Assembly (NCBI RefSeq): GCF_036067295.1
Contig: NZ_CP107954.1
Location: 7,006,001 to 7,070,000, forward strand
Source of the DNA: Kribbella sp. NBC_00382
Lineage (GTDB): Bacteria; Actinomycetota; Actinomycetes; Propionibacteriales; Kribbellaceae
Direction of reading: 5' to 3'
Length of the DNA: 64,000 nt
Below, piece by piece: positions 36,130-44,951 of this stretch (the stretch's first letter is position 1; every line of letters begins with the position of its first letter). The translations under genes and the position numbers were made by a program. Below the pieces are notes generated by a model. It did no database searches. It saw nothing but the letters and a program-made list of their open reading frames with translations, and was not told the DNA's origin.

Positions 36130-37332
36130 TCAGCGGGTCTGGCCGCGCTCGAAGTAGGCGACCAGCTCCGGATCGAGGGGTGGCACCGGCAGTTGGCTGC
36201 CATCCCCGCGGAGTGAGTCGACGGCAACGCAACCGGCGGCCACCGACATCCGCGCCGCGATCGGCGAGGTCTGCGTGACGCCGCCGTCGCGGGCGAACCG
36301 GATGAACTCTGCGATCAGCCGAAGGTCGGCGCCGCCGTGTCCGCCCTCGCTTCCACCGATCTCGATCAGCTCGTCCGGTTCGGCGTAGCCGCCGTGCCGG
36401 GTGTCCCATACGGCGATGTGGGCCCCTTGCCGGTCGCCGAGATTCTCGATCCGGCCCCGGTCGCCGATCACGGTGTAGTTGCGCCAGTAGTCGGGGCTGA
36501 AGTGGCACTCCTGGTACGAGGCCAGCACGCCGTTGTCCAGCTTCATCATCATCATCGAGATGTCCTCGACGTCGACCACCGGGTTCAGTCCGGTCAGCGT
36601 CGCGGGCGGCCAGTTGCCGACGCTCAGCCACTCGCCCATTCGTTGCCCGGACCGATCCGTCCGGTCGGTGATCGAGCCGTAGACAATCAACTCCCCCATC
36701 GCGCTGACCGCCGTGCTGTATCCACCGGCCAGCCAGTGGATCACGTCGATGTCGTGCGCGCCCTTCTGCAACAGCAGGCTGTTGGAGCGGGTGCGGTCCG
36801 CGTGCCAGTCCTTGAAGTAGTAGTCGCCGCCGTTGCCGACGAAATGCCGGCACCAGATCGCTTTGACCTCGCCGATCCGTCCCGCCGAGATCAGGTCGCG
36901 CAGCTGAATGAACACCGACATGTGCCGCATGTTGTGGCCGATGTAGAGCCGCGCACCGGTGCGGCGGGCGGTGGTCAGCATCGCGTCGCACTCCTCGATG
37001 CTGATGCCCATCGGCTTCTCGCAGAACACACTCACGCCGGCCTCCAGCGCAGCGATCACCGGCCCGACGTGCTGGTCATCAGGGGTCGTGATGAGCACCG
37101 CATCGACAAGCGGCAGCAGGTCGGCGAGGTCGGAGGTCACCGTGGCCTCGGGAAAGTCCCGTCCGGCTTCGGCCAACCCACGCTCGGAGGTGTCGCAGAC
37201 GGCGACCACCTCTGCATCCATGACGTCCTTGTCGATCGAGCGGCCGATGGTGCCGCGGGCTCCGTAGCCGACGAGGCCGACGCGGAGGGTCCCCTCGGAG
37301 GCCTGACGGGCTTCACGGGTATTGAGAGTCAT
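36130..37332 (-). CDS. Gfo/Idh/MocA-family dehydrogenase
   Basis: A 400-residue oxidoreductase. The Rossmann motif VGLVGYGARGTIG is at 18-30, EKP at 105-107 and the active-site KGAHDIDVIHW near 190-200. The ATG at 37332 (MTLNTREARQ) is right for family length; the open frame upstream runs through the operator and was discounted. It is transcribed away from the beta-helix gene out of a shared control region. Substrate unknown; together with two more members of this family in the locus it suggests several oxidation or epimerisation steps on a sugar. Confidence 0.88.
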   Translation of the reverse strand: MTLNTREARQASEGTLRVGLVGYGARGTIGRSIDKDVMDAEVVAVCDTSERGLAEAGRDFPEATVTSDLADLLPLVDAVLITTPDDQHVGPVIAALEAGVSVFCEKPMGISIEECDAMLTTARRTGARLYIGHNMRHMSVFIQLRDLISAGRIGEVKAIWCRHFVGNGGDYYFKDWHADRTRSNSLLLQKGAHDIDVIHWLAGGYSTAVSAMGELIVYGSITDRTDRSGQRMGEWLSVGNWPPATLTGLNPVVDVEDISMMMMKLDNGVLASYQECHFSPDYWRNYTVIGDRGRIENLGDRQGAHIAVWDTRHGGYAEPDELIEIGGSEGGHGGADLRLIAEFIRFARDGGVTQTSPIAARMSVAAGCVAVDSLRGDGSQLPVPPLDPELVAYFERGQTR

Positions 37333-37383
37333 CTGGGTGCCTGACGCTTTCTGATTGCCGCAACCTGCATGCAACCATATCAT

Positions 37384-37406
37384 TATGCGTATTACGCTGA
37401 TACGGT
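37384..37406 (+). promoter_or_regulatory. Operator copy 2 in the divergent control region
   Basis: It is identical over 23 bases to the element at 35075-35097 and faces the beta-helix gene in the same relative orientation, again with the perfect palindrome GCGTATTACGC followed by GATACGGT. It sits between the divergent starts at 37332 and 37472, so one bound regulator could control both units. Confidence 0.78.
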
Positions 37407-37471
37407 ACCCGCCATGCGTCAGCAGTCCATCTGCTGGAGTAGCCCACTTCACCGCAACTCCTGGGAGAGCC

Positions 37472-39043
37472 ATGCCTGGTTTGGACCGAAGGACTCTGCT
37501 CCTGGCTGGTGGCGCTGCCGCCCTGGCCGCTGTGGCGGCGCCCGCCCTCGAGGCGCAGGCGAAATCGACCCCGGCTATCTCCGGGCGCAGCGCCTCCGGG
37601 CAAGGCCGGGGCACGCGCTCGTTCCCGACCGTTGACGTTCAAGCCGACTGCGGCGCTGCCGGCGACGGCGTGACGAATGACAGCGCGGCCTTCAGGCAAG
37701 CTGCCCTCACCTTGCAGACCGCCGGTGGCGGCACCCTGGTCATCCCGGCAGGGACCTATGTGGTGGGCGAGCAGGTGCATACGACCGGCGTCACGCCGTA
37801 CTACGTAGCGCAGCCGGTGTTCTCGGTCCACGACCTCGACCTGGTGGACATCCAGGGAAACGGAGCGGTCCTGCAACTCGCGGACGGGCTCCACTACGGA
37901 TCGTTCGATCCCGTCACCGGCGCGGTGACCGCCGTGTCCAAGACACTGGATCACGCCTGCGCAACGGGCAACATCCTCGAGTTCACCCAGTGCCAGAACG
38001 TCACGATCAGCGATCTCGAGCTCGACGGCCGCAACGAGCATCTGGTTCTGGGTGGACCGTGGGGGGACAACGGCCGTCAGCTTGCCGGGAGTGGGATCTG
38101 GCTGCAGAGGTGTTCTGAGGTCCAGATCGTCGACGTCACGACGCACCACCATCCGCTCGACGGGGTCTATATCGCGTGGGCCGGACTGACCGGCACCGAC
38201 CCGGCAACCCCGCACGCGCTGACCCGGGTGGTGAGCGAGTACAACGGCCGGCAGGGACTGTCGTGGGTCGGCGGTCGGGGACTCACGTGCACCGACTGCA
38301 GTTTCAGCCACACCGGGCGCGGAGGGCTGTCCTCGGCGCCGGCAGCGGGTCTCGACATCGAGCCCCAGCTGACGATGTGCCGCGACGGCCGATTCGAGAA
38401 CTGTCATTTCGAGGACAACGCCGGAGTCGGCATGCTGGCCGCCGCGGGCGACGGTGGTTACAGCACGTTCGTCGACTGCACCTTCTGGGGCTCGACCAAC
38501 TACAGCATCTGGTGCAGGCGGCCATCGCTGGCGTTCGAAGGCTGCACGGTGCGGGGAACCGCTGTGCACACCTACGGCTCTGCCGTGGCTGCCGAGGCCA
38601 CCAAATTCACCTCGTGCACCTTTGCCGACGAACTTCCGGCCGGCGTGCCGAGCGGTTCGGTGTTCAGGACCAAGTATCTCTACGAATCCTCGGTCGACGG
38701 CCCGAACGTGAGTTGGGACGACTGCACCTTCACTGCCAACCAGGTGCGGTCGATCTATCTGACCGGCAGCACCACAGCCCCGGCCGTGCTGACCGGATGC
38801 ACTTTCGTCCACCGGTCTCCGACCTTCAGCGACGGCGCCACGCAGCAGTGCGTCATCCGGAACAGCAGCATCGAGGGGACCCGGTTCTCGGAGGACTTCC
38901 CTGCCGGAGCGACGACCGCGTCCTACATCTCGCGCGGCGCCGTGACCGTCAGCGCCGGTGCCGCGACCGTTGTCGACGGCCCATTGGTGAGGTGGGGAAG
39001 TACCAGCGGACTCACCGGAACCATCCCGCCCGGCTCGTACTGA
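37472..39043 (+). CDS. Secreted right-handed beta-helix protein (pectate-lyase-like fold)
   Basis: A 523-residue protein with a Tat-type signal, DRRTLLLAGGAAALAAVAAP at about 5-24. The mature part begins VDVQADCGAAGDGVTNDSAA, the typical opening of pectate-lyase-3-type beta-helices, and continues with repeated strand turns such as CQNVTISDLELDG and FENCHFEDNAG. GGGAGAG precedes the ATG at 37472. It is the first gene of a plus-strand unit and under the shared operator. It may be a polysaccharide lyase, a glycoside hydrolase of family 28 type or a carbohydrate epimerase; I see no decisive catalytic set. Confidence 0.85.
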   Translation: MPGLDRRTLLLAGGAAALAAVAAPALEAQAKSTPAISGRSASGQGRGTRSFPTVDVQADCGAAGDGVTNDSAAFRQAALTLQTAGGGTLVIPAGTYVVGEQVHTTGVTPYYVAQPVFSVHDLDLVDIQGNGAVLQLADGLHYGSFDPVTGAVTAVSKTLDHACATGNILEFTQCQNVTISDLELDGRNEHLVLGGPWGDNGRQLAGSGIWLQRCSEVQIVDVTTHHHPLDGVYIAWAGLTGTDPATPHALTRVVSEYNGRQGLSWVGGRGLTCTDCSFSHTGRGGLSSAPAAGLDIEPQLTMCRDGRFENCHFEDNAGVGMLAAAGDGGYSTFVDCTFWGSTNYSIWCRRPSLAFEGCTVRGTAVHTYGSAVAAEATKFTSCTFADELPAGVPSGSVFRTKYLYESSVDGPNVSWDDCTFTANQVRSIYLTGSTTAPAVLTGCTFVHRSPTFSDGATQQCVIRNSSIEGTRFSEDFPAGATTASYISRGAVTVSAGAATVVDGPLVRWGSTSGLTGTIPPGSY

Positions 39044-39063
39044 GCACGGCCCAGCACATCATC

Positions 39064-39088
39064 AGTTACCGAGGAGTGTCACGTAGTC
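39064..39088 (+). repeat. Leader repeat, copy 1
   Basis: AGTTACCGAGGAGTGTCACG and the five following bases immediately before the ATG at 39089 match 40310-40334 at 23 of 25 positions. It includes the GAGGAG ribosome site. Confidence 0.8.
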
Positions 39089-40285
39089 ATGAGCATCAGC
39101 ATCGGTGTGGTCGGAGCCGGCCAGTTCGCCCCCTCGTTCCTGCGGTTGTGGTCGGCGCATCCCGACGTCAACGACGTCCGGTTGACGGACCTGCTGCCTG
39201 AGCGCACCAAGGAGATGGCCGCGAACCAGGGCGTCTCGATCACCTATCAGTCGTTCGAGGAGATGCTCGCCTCCGATGTCGACGCGGTGGCGATCTTCAC
39301 CCAGCGCTGGCTGCACGGCGAGATGGCGATCCAGGCGCTGGAGGCCGGCAAGCACGTCTACTCGACGGTGCCGATGGCGATCCAGGCCGACCAGATCGCC
39401 CGGATCATCGAGCTGGTCAAGGAGACCGGCCTGACCTACATGATGGGCGAGACGAGCTTCTACTACCCATCGTCGGTCTACTGTCGGCAGCGGCTGGCCG
39501 CAGGTGACTTCGGCCGGGTCTTCTACTCCGAGGGCGACTACGTCCACGACATGGATCTCGGGTTCTACGCGGCGTACCAGTACAGCGGTGGCGAGGACTG
39601 GAAGAAGACCGCGTCCTTCCCGCCCATGCTCTACCCGACACATGCCGTCGGCAATGTGCTGTCGGTGACCGGTCAGCACGCCACGCACGTCTCCTGCATC
39701 GGGGTGCAGGACGACCGCGGCGACGGGGTGTTCGACAAGGAGATCAGCCAGTTCGACAACGACTTCAGCAACGCGACCGCGCTGTTCAAGCTCGCCGACG
39801 GCGGCATCATGCGGACCAACGAGATGCGCCGGGTCGGGTACCCGTCGCGCATCCGTGGGTCGCGGCTGCGCGTCTTCGGTACCGAAGGCAGTTTCGAGCA
39901 GCTGGCGACGACCACTGTCTGGCAGACCAAGGAAGGTGTGGAGGACATCAGCGACCTGATGGCCGCCGAGCCGAGCGGGTCGCTGAACGACGAGGACCTG
40001 GCGAAGGTCGACCCGGCGCTGCGCAACGAGTTCCGGTCCGGCCTTTCGCCGGTCCACGACCGCAGCCGGCTGCCCGACGAGTTCGACGGACTGCACAACG
40101 GTCACGAGGGTTCGCATCACTTCCTGGCCGACGACTTCGTCCGCGCGGTCGCTGACAAGACGCTCCCGCCGGTCAACGCCTGGGTCTCGGCCCGCTACAC
40201 CCTCCCCGGCATCTACGCCCACCAGTCAGCCCTCCAGGGCGGCGTGCAACTGGAGATCCCCGACCACGGCGACGCTCCCGCCTGA
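39089..40285 (+). CDS. Gfo/Idh/MocA-like protein lacking the EKP motif
   Basis: A 398-residue protein with the Rossmann opening VGVVGAGQFAPSF-like pattern at 6-18 (GVVGAGQFAP). The position of the family's EKP is YSTVP (93-95 are TVP), so the conserved lysine is missing. Later elements are conserved: MLYPTHAVGNVLSVTG near 180-195 has a histidine typical of the active site. The EKP lysine normally contributes to proton transfer, so this enzyme may have a different chemistry or be a dedicated hydrolase/lyase-type member. GAGGAG lies upstream at 39071-39076. It follows the beta-helix gene by 45 bases. Confidence 0.85.
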   Translation: MSISIGVVGAGQFAPSFLRLWSAHPDVNDVRLTDLLPERTKEMAANQGVSITYQSFEEMLASDVDAVAIFTQRWLHGEMAIQALEAGKHVYSTVPMAIQADQIARIIELVKETGLTYMMGETSFYYPSSVYCRQRLAAGDFGRVFYSEGDYVHDMDLGFYAAYQYSGGEDWKKTASFPPMLYPTHAVGNVLSVTGQHATHVSCIGVQDDRGDGVFDKEISQFDNDFSNATALFKLADGGIMRTNEMRRVGYPSRIRGSRLRVFGTEGSFEQLATTTVWQTKEGVEDISDLMAAEPSGSLNDEDLAKVDPALRNEFRSGLSPVHDRSRLPDEFDGLHNGHEGSHHFLADDFVRAVADKTLPPVNAWVSARYTLPGIYAHQSALQGGVQLEIPDHGDAPA

Positions 40286-40309
40286 GCACCAGCCAGTTCA
40301 CTGAGCACG

Positions 40310-40334
40310 AGTTACCGAGGAGAGTCACGTGGTC
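40310..40334 (+). repeat. Leader repeat, copy 2
   Basis: Near-copy of 39064-39088 (two mismatches in 25) carrying the GAGGAG ribosome site and overlapping the GTG start at 40329. The repeat suggests that the intergenic leader was duplicated during assembly of the operon. Confidence 0.8.
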
Positions 40335-43103
40335 AACATCGACAGCAGTCCAGCCGACGGTGACGCGAATCCGGCACAGCCGGGGAACTCGTGGGCGATC
40401 AGCCGGCGCGCCGTCCTGGGCGCCGGTCTGGGCGTCGCGGCCGCGGCCGCCGTCGCTCCCTCTGCGACGGCAGTGCCTCGAGTGGTACTGGCTTCATCGC
40501 AGCAACGGCTCCCGATCGTGGTGTCGCCGGCCGAGTCGGGCGATGTCACCGTGGCCGTCGACGAAGTGGTCGAGCACGTCACCGCGGTGACCGGCGCCGC
40601 GCCGGAGGTGGTCTCAACGGATCCGGGTCGCCCGGCCATCTGGCTCGGCGCGGCCGCTCGTGACCGGTTCGGGCTCCCGCTGCCGAGCAACCCGGCCGGC
40701 TTCGTCGTCAGGGCTTCATCGGGCTCGGTCACCGTCGTCGGCGGCAGCGAAACCGGCACCTTGTACGGCGTCTACGAACTGCTCGAGCGCTGCGGGGTGC
40801 GCTGGCTCGCACCCGGTCCGTACGGAACAGTGCTCCCTGCCGGCGCCCTGACAGTTGCTTCCGGCAACTATGCGTCCGCGCCCCACTTCAGCCAGCGCGT
40901 GCTGCAGGGCCTCCCCCGGTACGGCTCGCTACCGGCGGGCTCACCGGTGGACCCGCTCGAGGCCGCGGTCTGGTACCGGCGTCAGCGGCTCACCGGCGTT
41001 CCGTACGGGGCCCACGGCATCCCGCTCTATCCGGCGGCGACCAAGACCTCCAACCCTGAACTGTTCATCCACGAGAACGGGGTCGTCGCGAACCAGGTCG
41101 ACGTCACCATCCCCGAGGTACTGGATCGCTGCGAGGCGGCCATCCGGCGCACTCTGGCTGCTGATCCCACTGCGGAGTACATCAATCTCGGACCCAACGA
41201 CGGCCCGGGATTCGGGGTCACCGGCTGGGACGTCCCCGGGCGTATCGATCCCCTCTACGGCCAGCTCGTGGTGACCGATCGCTACATCAAGTTCTTCAAC
41301 CTCTTGCTGGACCGGCTCGCCGACTTCCCTGACCTGAAGCTCGCCTTCTACGCCTACAGCGAGTACATGGAGGCGCCGCAGCGCGAGAAGCCGAATCCCC
41401 GGATCGTCCCGGTCTTCGCGCCGATCGCCGTCGATCGCCGCAAGTCGAGCGCCGACGACGACGGCTGGGAACGCCGCTATGTGCTGCAGGTGATCGCGGA
41501 CTGGCAGGCGCTCGGCGTCGACTGGATGTACCGCGGGTACGTCGGCAATCTCGCCGATCCTGGTCTCCCGTACTCAGCGGCTCGCCAGCTCGCCGACGAA
41601 CTCCCCGAGTACGCGCGCCTCGGTGCGACCGGTGGCATCCGCCTCGAGTGCATCGGCAGCTGGGGCCATCTTGGGCCGGCGTTCTACCTGGCCGCAAAGC
41701 TTTTCTGGGACCCCACGGCCAACTCGGCCGCGATCCTCCGGGACTACTACCGGGTCGCGTACGGATCGGCAGCCACCACTGTTCAGCGGTACTTCCAGCT
41801 GCTCGAGACGACAATGGCCACCGCACCGTACACCGCCGGCAGCATCATCGAGTTCCCTGAGTCACTGCCGGATCCGGTGATGACCCAGTTGAAGAGCCTG
41901 CTCAATCATGCGGCCGGCACCCTGGCCGCGGACGGGAACACCGCCGCAGCCGCCAGGCTCGCCGTCATCGGCCGGGTCCACGACTTCGGAGCGACAACTC
42001 TCAAGAGCCTGCGGGCACACAAGATCGGCGACAACGCGGCGGCAGTCGGGTCCCTGGTGCAGGCGCGTACGCAATTCGACGCCACCCAGGTCGACAGCCC
42101 GGCAGGTCTCCGCCCAGCCAGCAAGACCTACCTCGAGCGCTTCCTCGGACGAGCGGTCGAGCAGGTCGGTGCGGCCCTTGCGGCGTACGGTCCGCCGGTC
42201 GTCTCGGTACCTCGGCGCTGGGAGTTGCTCGTCGACACCGGCGGCACCGGCGTACTGCCCACTCCGCAGGACGGTCGCTGGACCACCATCGACACCCACC
42301 ACACGTGGTCGGCGCAGGGACTCCGCTATCTGAAGGGACAGGCCTGGTACCGCTGCACTCTGCCGGCGACGCCGGTCTCGGGAAGTCCACGATTGATCCT
42401 GCCCAGCGTCGACGAGATCGCCACGGTCTGGGTCAACGGCGTTGCCGCACCGCTGATCACCGGAGCGGGCAGCTTCTTGCCCGAGAGCTTCGACCTCGGT
42501 ACCGGCTGGTCCACCACCACCCCCAACCAGATCCTCGTGCTCGTGACCAACCGGGTCCTGGACGAACTCGGCACCGGCGGCATCTACGGAACGGCTGTCG
42601 TCCTCGCCGACTCGACCGTGCCGTGGAGTCCGCCCAACGTGACCGCGCCGACCGTACAGAAACCGTTCGACGGCCCGAGCGCGCCCGCGGCCCCTCATGG
42701 CGCGAGGCCGATCGCCGCCGACTGGGAAGCGATCATCGACCCGTACGGCGCCGCAGGCCGAATGGCGCTGTACGACCCACGGATCAGCAGCCAGCACTTC
42801 CGCGCCTACGACCCGGCGCGCTCCCCGCTCGCGCAGGGGCTCGGACGCTACAGCGAAGGCCTGGTCGTCCGGGCGAAGCTCAAGAAGCGGCCCCGCCCTG
42901 GTCCCGGCGGCATCCGACTGCTGCTCGCCGGAGATCCAACCAACCTCCAAGCCTGGCTGGATTCCGTCCCACTTGTACTGACGCCCGCAGCTCCCGGTTG
43001 GTGCATGGCCAAGGTCCCCCGGTCAGCCATCAACAAGTCGGCCACCATCGCCGTGGCGCAACGGCAGCTCACGGATATCCCTCTCGCACCGCACTGGAGC
43101 TGA
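40329..43103 (+). CDS. Secreted DUF4838-type protein, alpha-glucuronidase-like
   Basis: A 924-residue exported protein. The signal follows SRRAVLGAGLGVAAAAAVAP (twin-arginine-like). The next domain resembles the N-terminal domain of GH67/DUF4838 proteins (GFVVRASSGSVTVVGGSETG, then YGVYELLERCGVRWLAPG). A TIM-barrel-like centre follows, with INLGPNDGPGFGV, LKLAFYAYSEY and GIRLECIGSWGHLGPAFYLA. Residues from about 620 form a beta-sandwich ligand-binding domain (TCHLP-type strands, for example RLILPSVDEIATVWVNG). The start is GTG at 40329 after GAGGAG. A glycoside hydrolase role is inferred from the fold only; it is consistent with extracellular glycan attack. Confidence 0.8.
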   Translation: MVNIDSSPADGDANPAQPGNSWAISRRAVLGAGLGVAAAAAVAPSATAVPRVVLASSQQRLPIVVSPAESGDVTVAVDEVVEHVTAVTGAAPEVVSTDPGRPAIWLGAAARDRFGLPLPSNPAGFVVRASSGSVTVVGGSETGTLYGVYELLERCGVRWLAPGPYGTVLPAGALTVASGNYASAPHFSQRVLQGLPRYGSLPAGSPVDPLEAAVWYRRQRLTGVPYGAHGIPLYPAATKTSNPELFIHENGVVANQVDVTIPEVLDRCEAAIRRTLAADPTAEYINLGPNDGPGFGVTGWDVPGRIDPLYGQLVVTDRYIKFFNLLLDRLADFPDLKLAFYAYSEYMEAPQREKPNPRIVPVFAPIAVDRRKSSADDDGWERRYVLQVIADWQALGVDWMYRGYVGNLADPGLPYSAARQLADELPEYARLGATGGIRLECIGSWGHLGPAFYLAAKLFWDPTANSAAILRDYYRVAYGSAATTVQRYFQLLETTMATAPYTAGSIIEFPESLPDPVMTQLKSLLNHAAGTLAADGNTAAAARLAVIGRVHDFGATTLKSLRAHKIGDNAAAVGSLVQARTQFDATQVDSPAGLRPASKTYLERFLGRAVEQVGAALAAYGPPVVSVPRRWELLVDTGGTGVLPTPQDGRWTTIDTHHTWSAQGLRYLKGQAWYRCTLPATPVSGSPRLILPSVDEIATVWVNGVAAPLITGAGSFLPESFDLGTGWSTTTPNQILVLVTNRVLDELGTGGIYGTAVVLADSTVPWSPPNVTAPTVQKPFDGPSAPAAPHGARPIAADWEAIIDPYGAAGRMALYDPRISSQHFRAYDPARSPLAQGLGRYSEGLVVRAKLKKRPRPGPGGIRLLLAGDPTNLQAWLDSVPLVLTPAAPGWCMAKVPRSAINKSATIAVAQRQLTDIPLAPHWS

Positions 43104-43106
43104 ACC

Positions 43107-43784
43107 ATGGTCCGCAGAAAGGCATTGGTCACCGGCGGCGGTAGCGGCCTCGGCGAGGCAGCAGCACAGCGTTTACGTGCCGACGGCATCGAAGTGGTCA
43201 CCGTTGACCTGCACGGCGCGGACGTTGCAGCCGACGTCACCGATCAGCAGTCGCTGGCGCGCATCGCAACGGAGGTGGGCCCGGTCGACGTACTGGTGAA
43301 TTCGGCGGGTGTGGTCGGACCGAACCGGCCGCTGATCGAAACCACGGCGGACGAGTGGCGCGCGGTGTTCGAGGTGAACGTCATCGGCACCGTGAACACC
43401 ATCCGGACGTTCGTGCCCGGAATGTGCGAGCGAGGCTGGGGCCGGGTCGTGAACCTCGCGAGCATGGCCGGCAAGGACGGCAACCCGAACCTGTCGATCT
43501 ACTCCGCGTCCAAAGCTGCGGTCATCGGACTGACGAAGTCGGTCGGCAAGGAACTGGCCACCAGCGGTGTGCTGGTCAACGCCATCGCTCCGGCCGTCAT
43601 CGCGACGCCGATGAACGACGAGACCGCGCCGGAGGTCCTGGCCCACATCACGAATCTCATCCCGATGAAGCGGGTCGGCCGGCCCGAGGAGGTCGCCGAA
43701 CTGGTTGCGTTTCTCTGCTCCGAACGGGTCAGCTTCTCAACCGGCGCGGTGTACGACATCAGCGGCGGCCGAGCAACCTACTGA
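43107..43784 (+). CDS. SDR-family oxidoreductase
   Basis: A 225-residue short-chain dehydrogenase with TGGGSGLG at 9-16, NSAG at 65-68, catalytic S119, Y132 and K136 (YSASK). DLHG after the second strand suggests NAD preference. It starts three bases after the DUF4838 gene with GGAG a few bases upstream, and belongs to the same operon. Short for the family, but all core motifs are present. Confidence 0.9.
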   Translation: MVRRKALVTGGGSGLGEAAAQRLRADGIEVVTVDLHGADVAADVTDQQSLARIATEVGPVDVLVNSAGVVGPNRPLIETTADEWRAVFEVNVIGTVNTIRTFVPGMCERGWGRVVNLASMAGKDGNPNLSIYSASKAAVIGLTKSVGKELATSGVLVNAIAPAVIATPMNDETAPEVLAHITNLIPMKRVGRPEEVAELVAFLCSERVSFSTGAVYDISGGRATY

Positions 43785-43807
43785 GCGCCGGCCCGCAGCA
43801 TCACCCG

Positions 43808-44866
43808 ATGAAGGAGAACACGATTACGACGCCCGACCTGCTCACCGCGACCACCTCGGACCAGCTCGAATGGGACTGGCACCAGCCGGCGGGCCCCGAA
43901 GGCAAGGGCTGGTCCGATACCGAGCGTCTCTACCACCGGCTGCCTGGCCGCGCCCGCGGCGTCGTTCCCGACTCGGTTTGGGACCTGAGCACGTATCCCA
44001 GCAGCCTGCTGGTGCGGTTCCGTACGGATGCGACCCGGATCGCGGCTCGCTGGACCGTCGGTTTACCCGAGCTGGGCAAGTGGCACATGCCGCCCACGGC
44101 GGTGAGCGGGCTGGATCTGTACGGCCGCGATGATGCCGGCCGGATCCGCTGGGTCGGAATATCGCCGTCGATCAGTTACCCGACGACCGTCGGCCCGATC
44201 GTCGACGGTCTCGATGGAGCCGTCCGCGAGTACCTCGTCTATCTCCCGCTGTTCAACACGCTGGAAAGCCTGGAGATCGGCGTCGGACCGGGAGCGCGGT
44301 TCGAGGTCCTGCCGGCACCGAATGATCGACCGATCGTCTACTACGGCACCTCGGTCATCCACGGTGCCGCCGCGTCGCGTGCGGGGATGACCGTGCCCGC
44401 GCAGCTGGGCCGCCGGCTCGGCCGTACTGTCGTTGGCCTGGGTTTCTCCGGCAGCGGCAAGATGGAGATCGAGCTGGCCCAGCTGATCGCCGAGATCGAC
44501 GCCGCCGTTTACCTGGTGGACTGCCTGCCGAACATGAACGCCGACCAGGTCACCGAACGGGCGTTGCCGTTCATCCGCGAGCTCAGGTCGCGACGACCCG
44601 ATGTACCGGTTCTGCTGATCGAGGACCGCACCTACGCCAATGCCTGGGCCCGCCCCGCGATGCAGAACCACCACCGCGCGAGCCGCGCTGCGCTGGCCGA
44701 GGCGCATCGTGCGGCGAGCGACCCGGGAGTGCACTACGTCACCGGAGGGCAGCTGCTCGGTGAAGACGGCGACGACACCGTCGACGGCTCACACCCCACC
44801 GACCTCGGCTTCGCCCGCATCTCCGAGACGCTGACACCGATCCTGGAACGGCTGCTCGGTCGATGA
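43808..44866 (+). CDS. SGNH/GDSL-type hydrolase with N-terminal beta domain
   Basis: A 352-residue protein. The first 165 residues form a beta-rich domain (FRTDATRIAARWTVGLPELG). The SGNH part starts at RPIVYYGTSVIHGAAASRAG near 176, where the serine of GTS is the nucleophile, and ends with DGSHPTDLGFARI, which gives the D-x-x-H pair. Likely a deacetylase or carbohydrate esterase acting on the glycan or its fragments; no signal peptide is obvious. The strongest ribosome-site-like sequence, AAGGAG, lies inside the second to third codons after the ATG at 43808, so the true start could be a non-standard codon near 43823. Confidence 0.83.
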   Translation: MKENTITTPDLLTATTSDQLEWDWHQPAGPEGKGWSDTERLYHRLPGRARGVVPDSVWDLSTYPSSLLVRFRTDATRIAARWTVGLPELGKWHMPPTAVSGLDLYGRDDAGRIRWVGISPSISYPTTVGPIVDGLDGAVREYLVYLPLFNTLESLEIGVGPGARFEVLPAPNDRPIVYYGTSVIHGAAASRAGMTVPAQLGRRLGRTVVGLGFSGSGKMEIELAQLIAEIDAAVYLVDCLPNMNADQVTERALPFIRELRSRRPDVPVLLIEDRTYANAWARPAMQNHHRASRAALAEAHRAASDPGVHYVTGGQLLGEDGDDTVDGSHPTDLGFARISETLTPILERLLGR

Positions 44867-44951
44867 TCATCTGAGCGGAACCAGGCCAAGGCCAGTAGGT
44901 CATCCGGCCGGAGGTCGAGGTTGGCCCGGCTTGGTACGGCGGCGGTGGAGA

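Noticed and set aside
37313..38812. 499-codon open frame on the minus strand
   Set aside because: Antisense to the beta-helix gene and crosses the operator and control region; no motif.
41862..42950. 362-codon open frame on the minus strand
   Set aside because: Antisense shadow of the DUF4838 gene with typical R/G/D bias.
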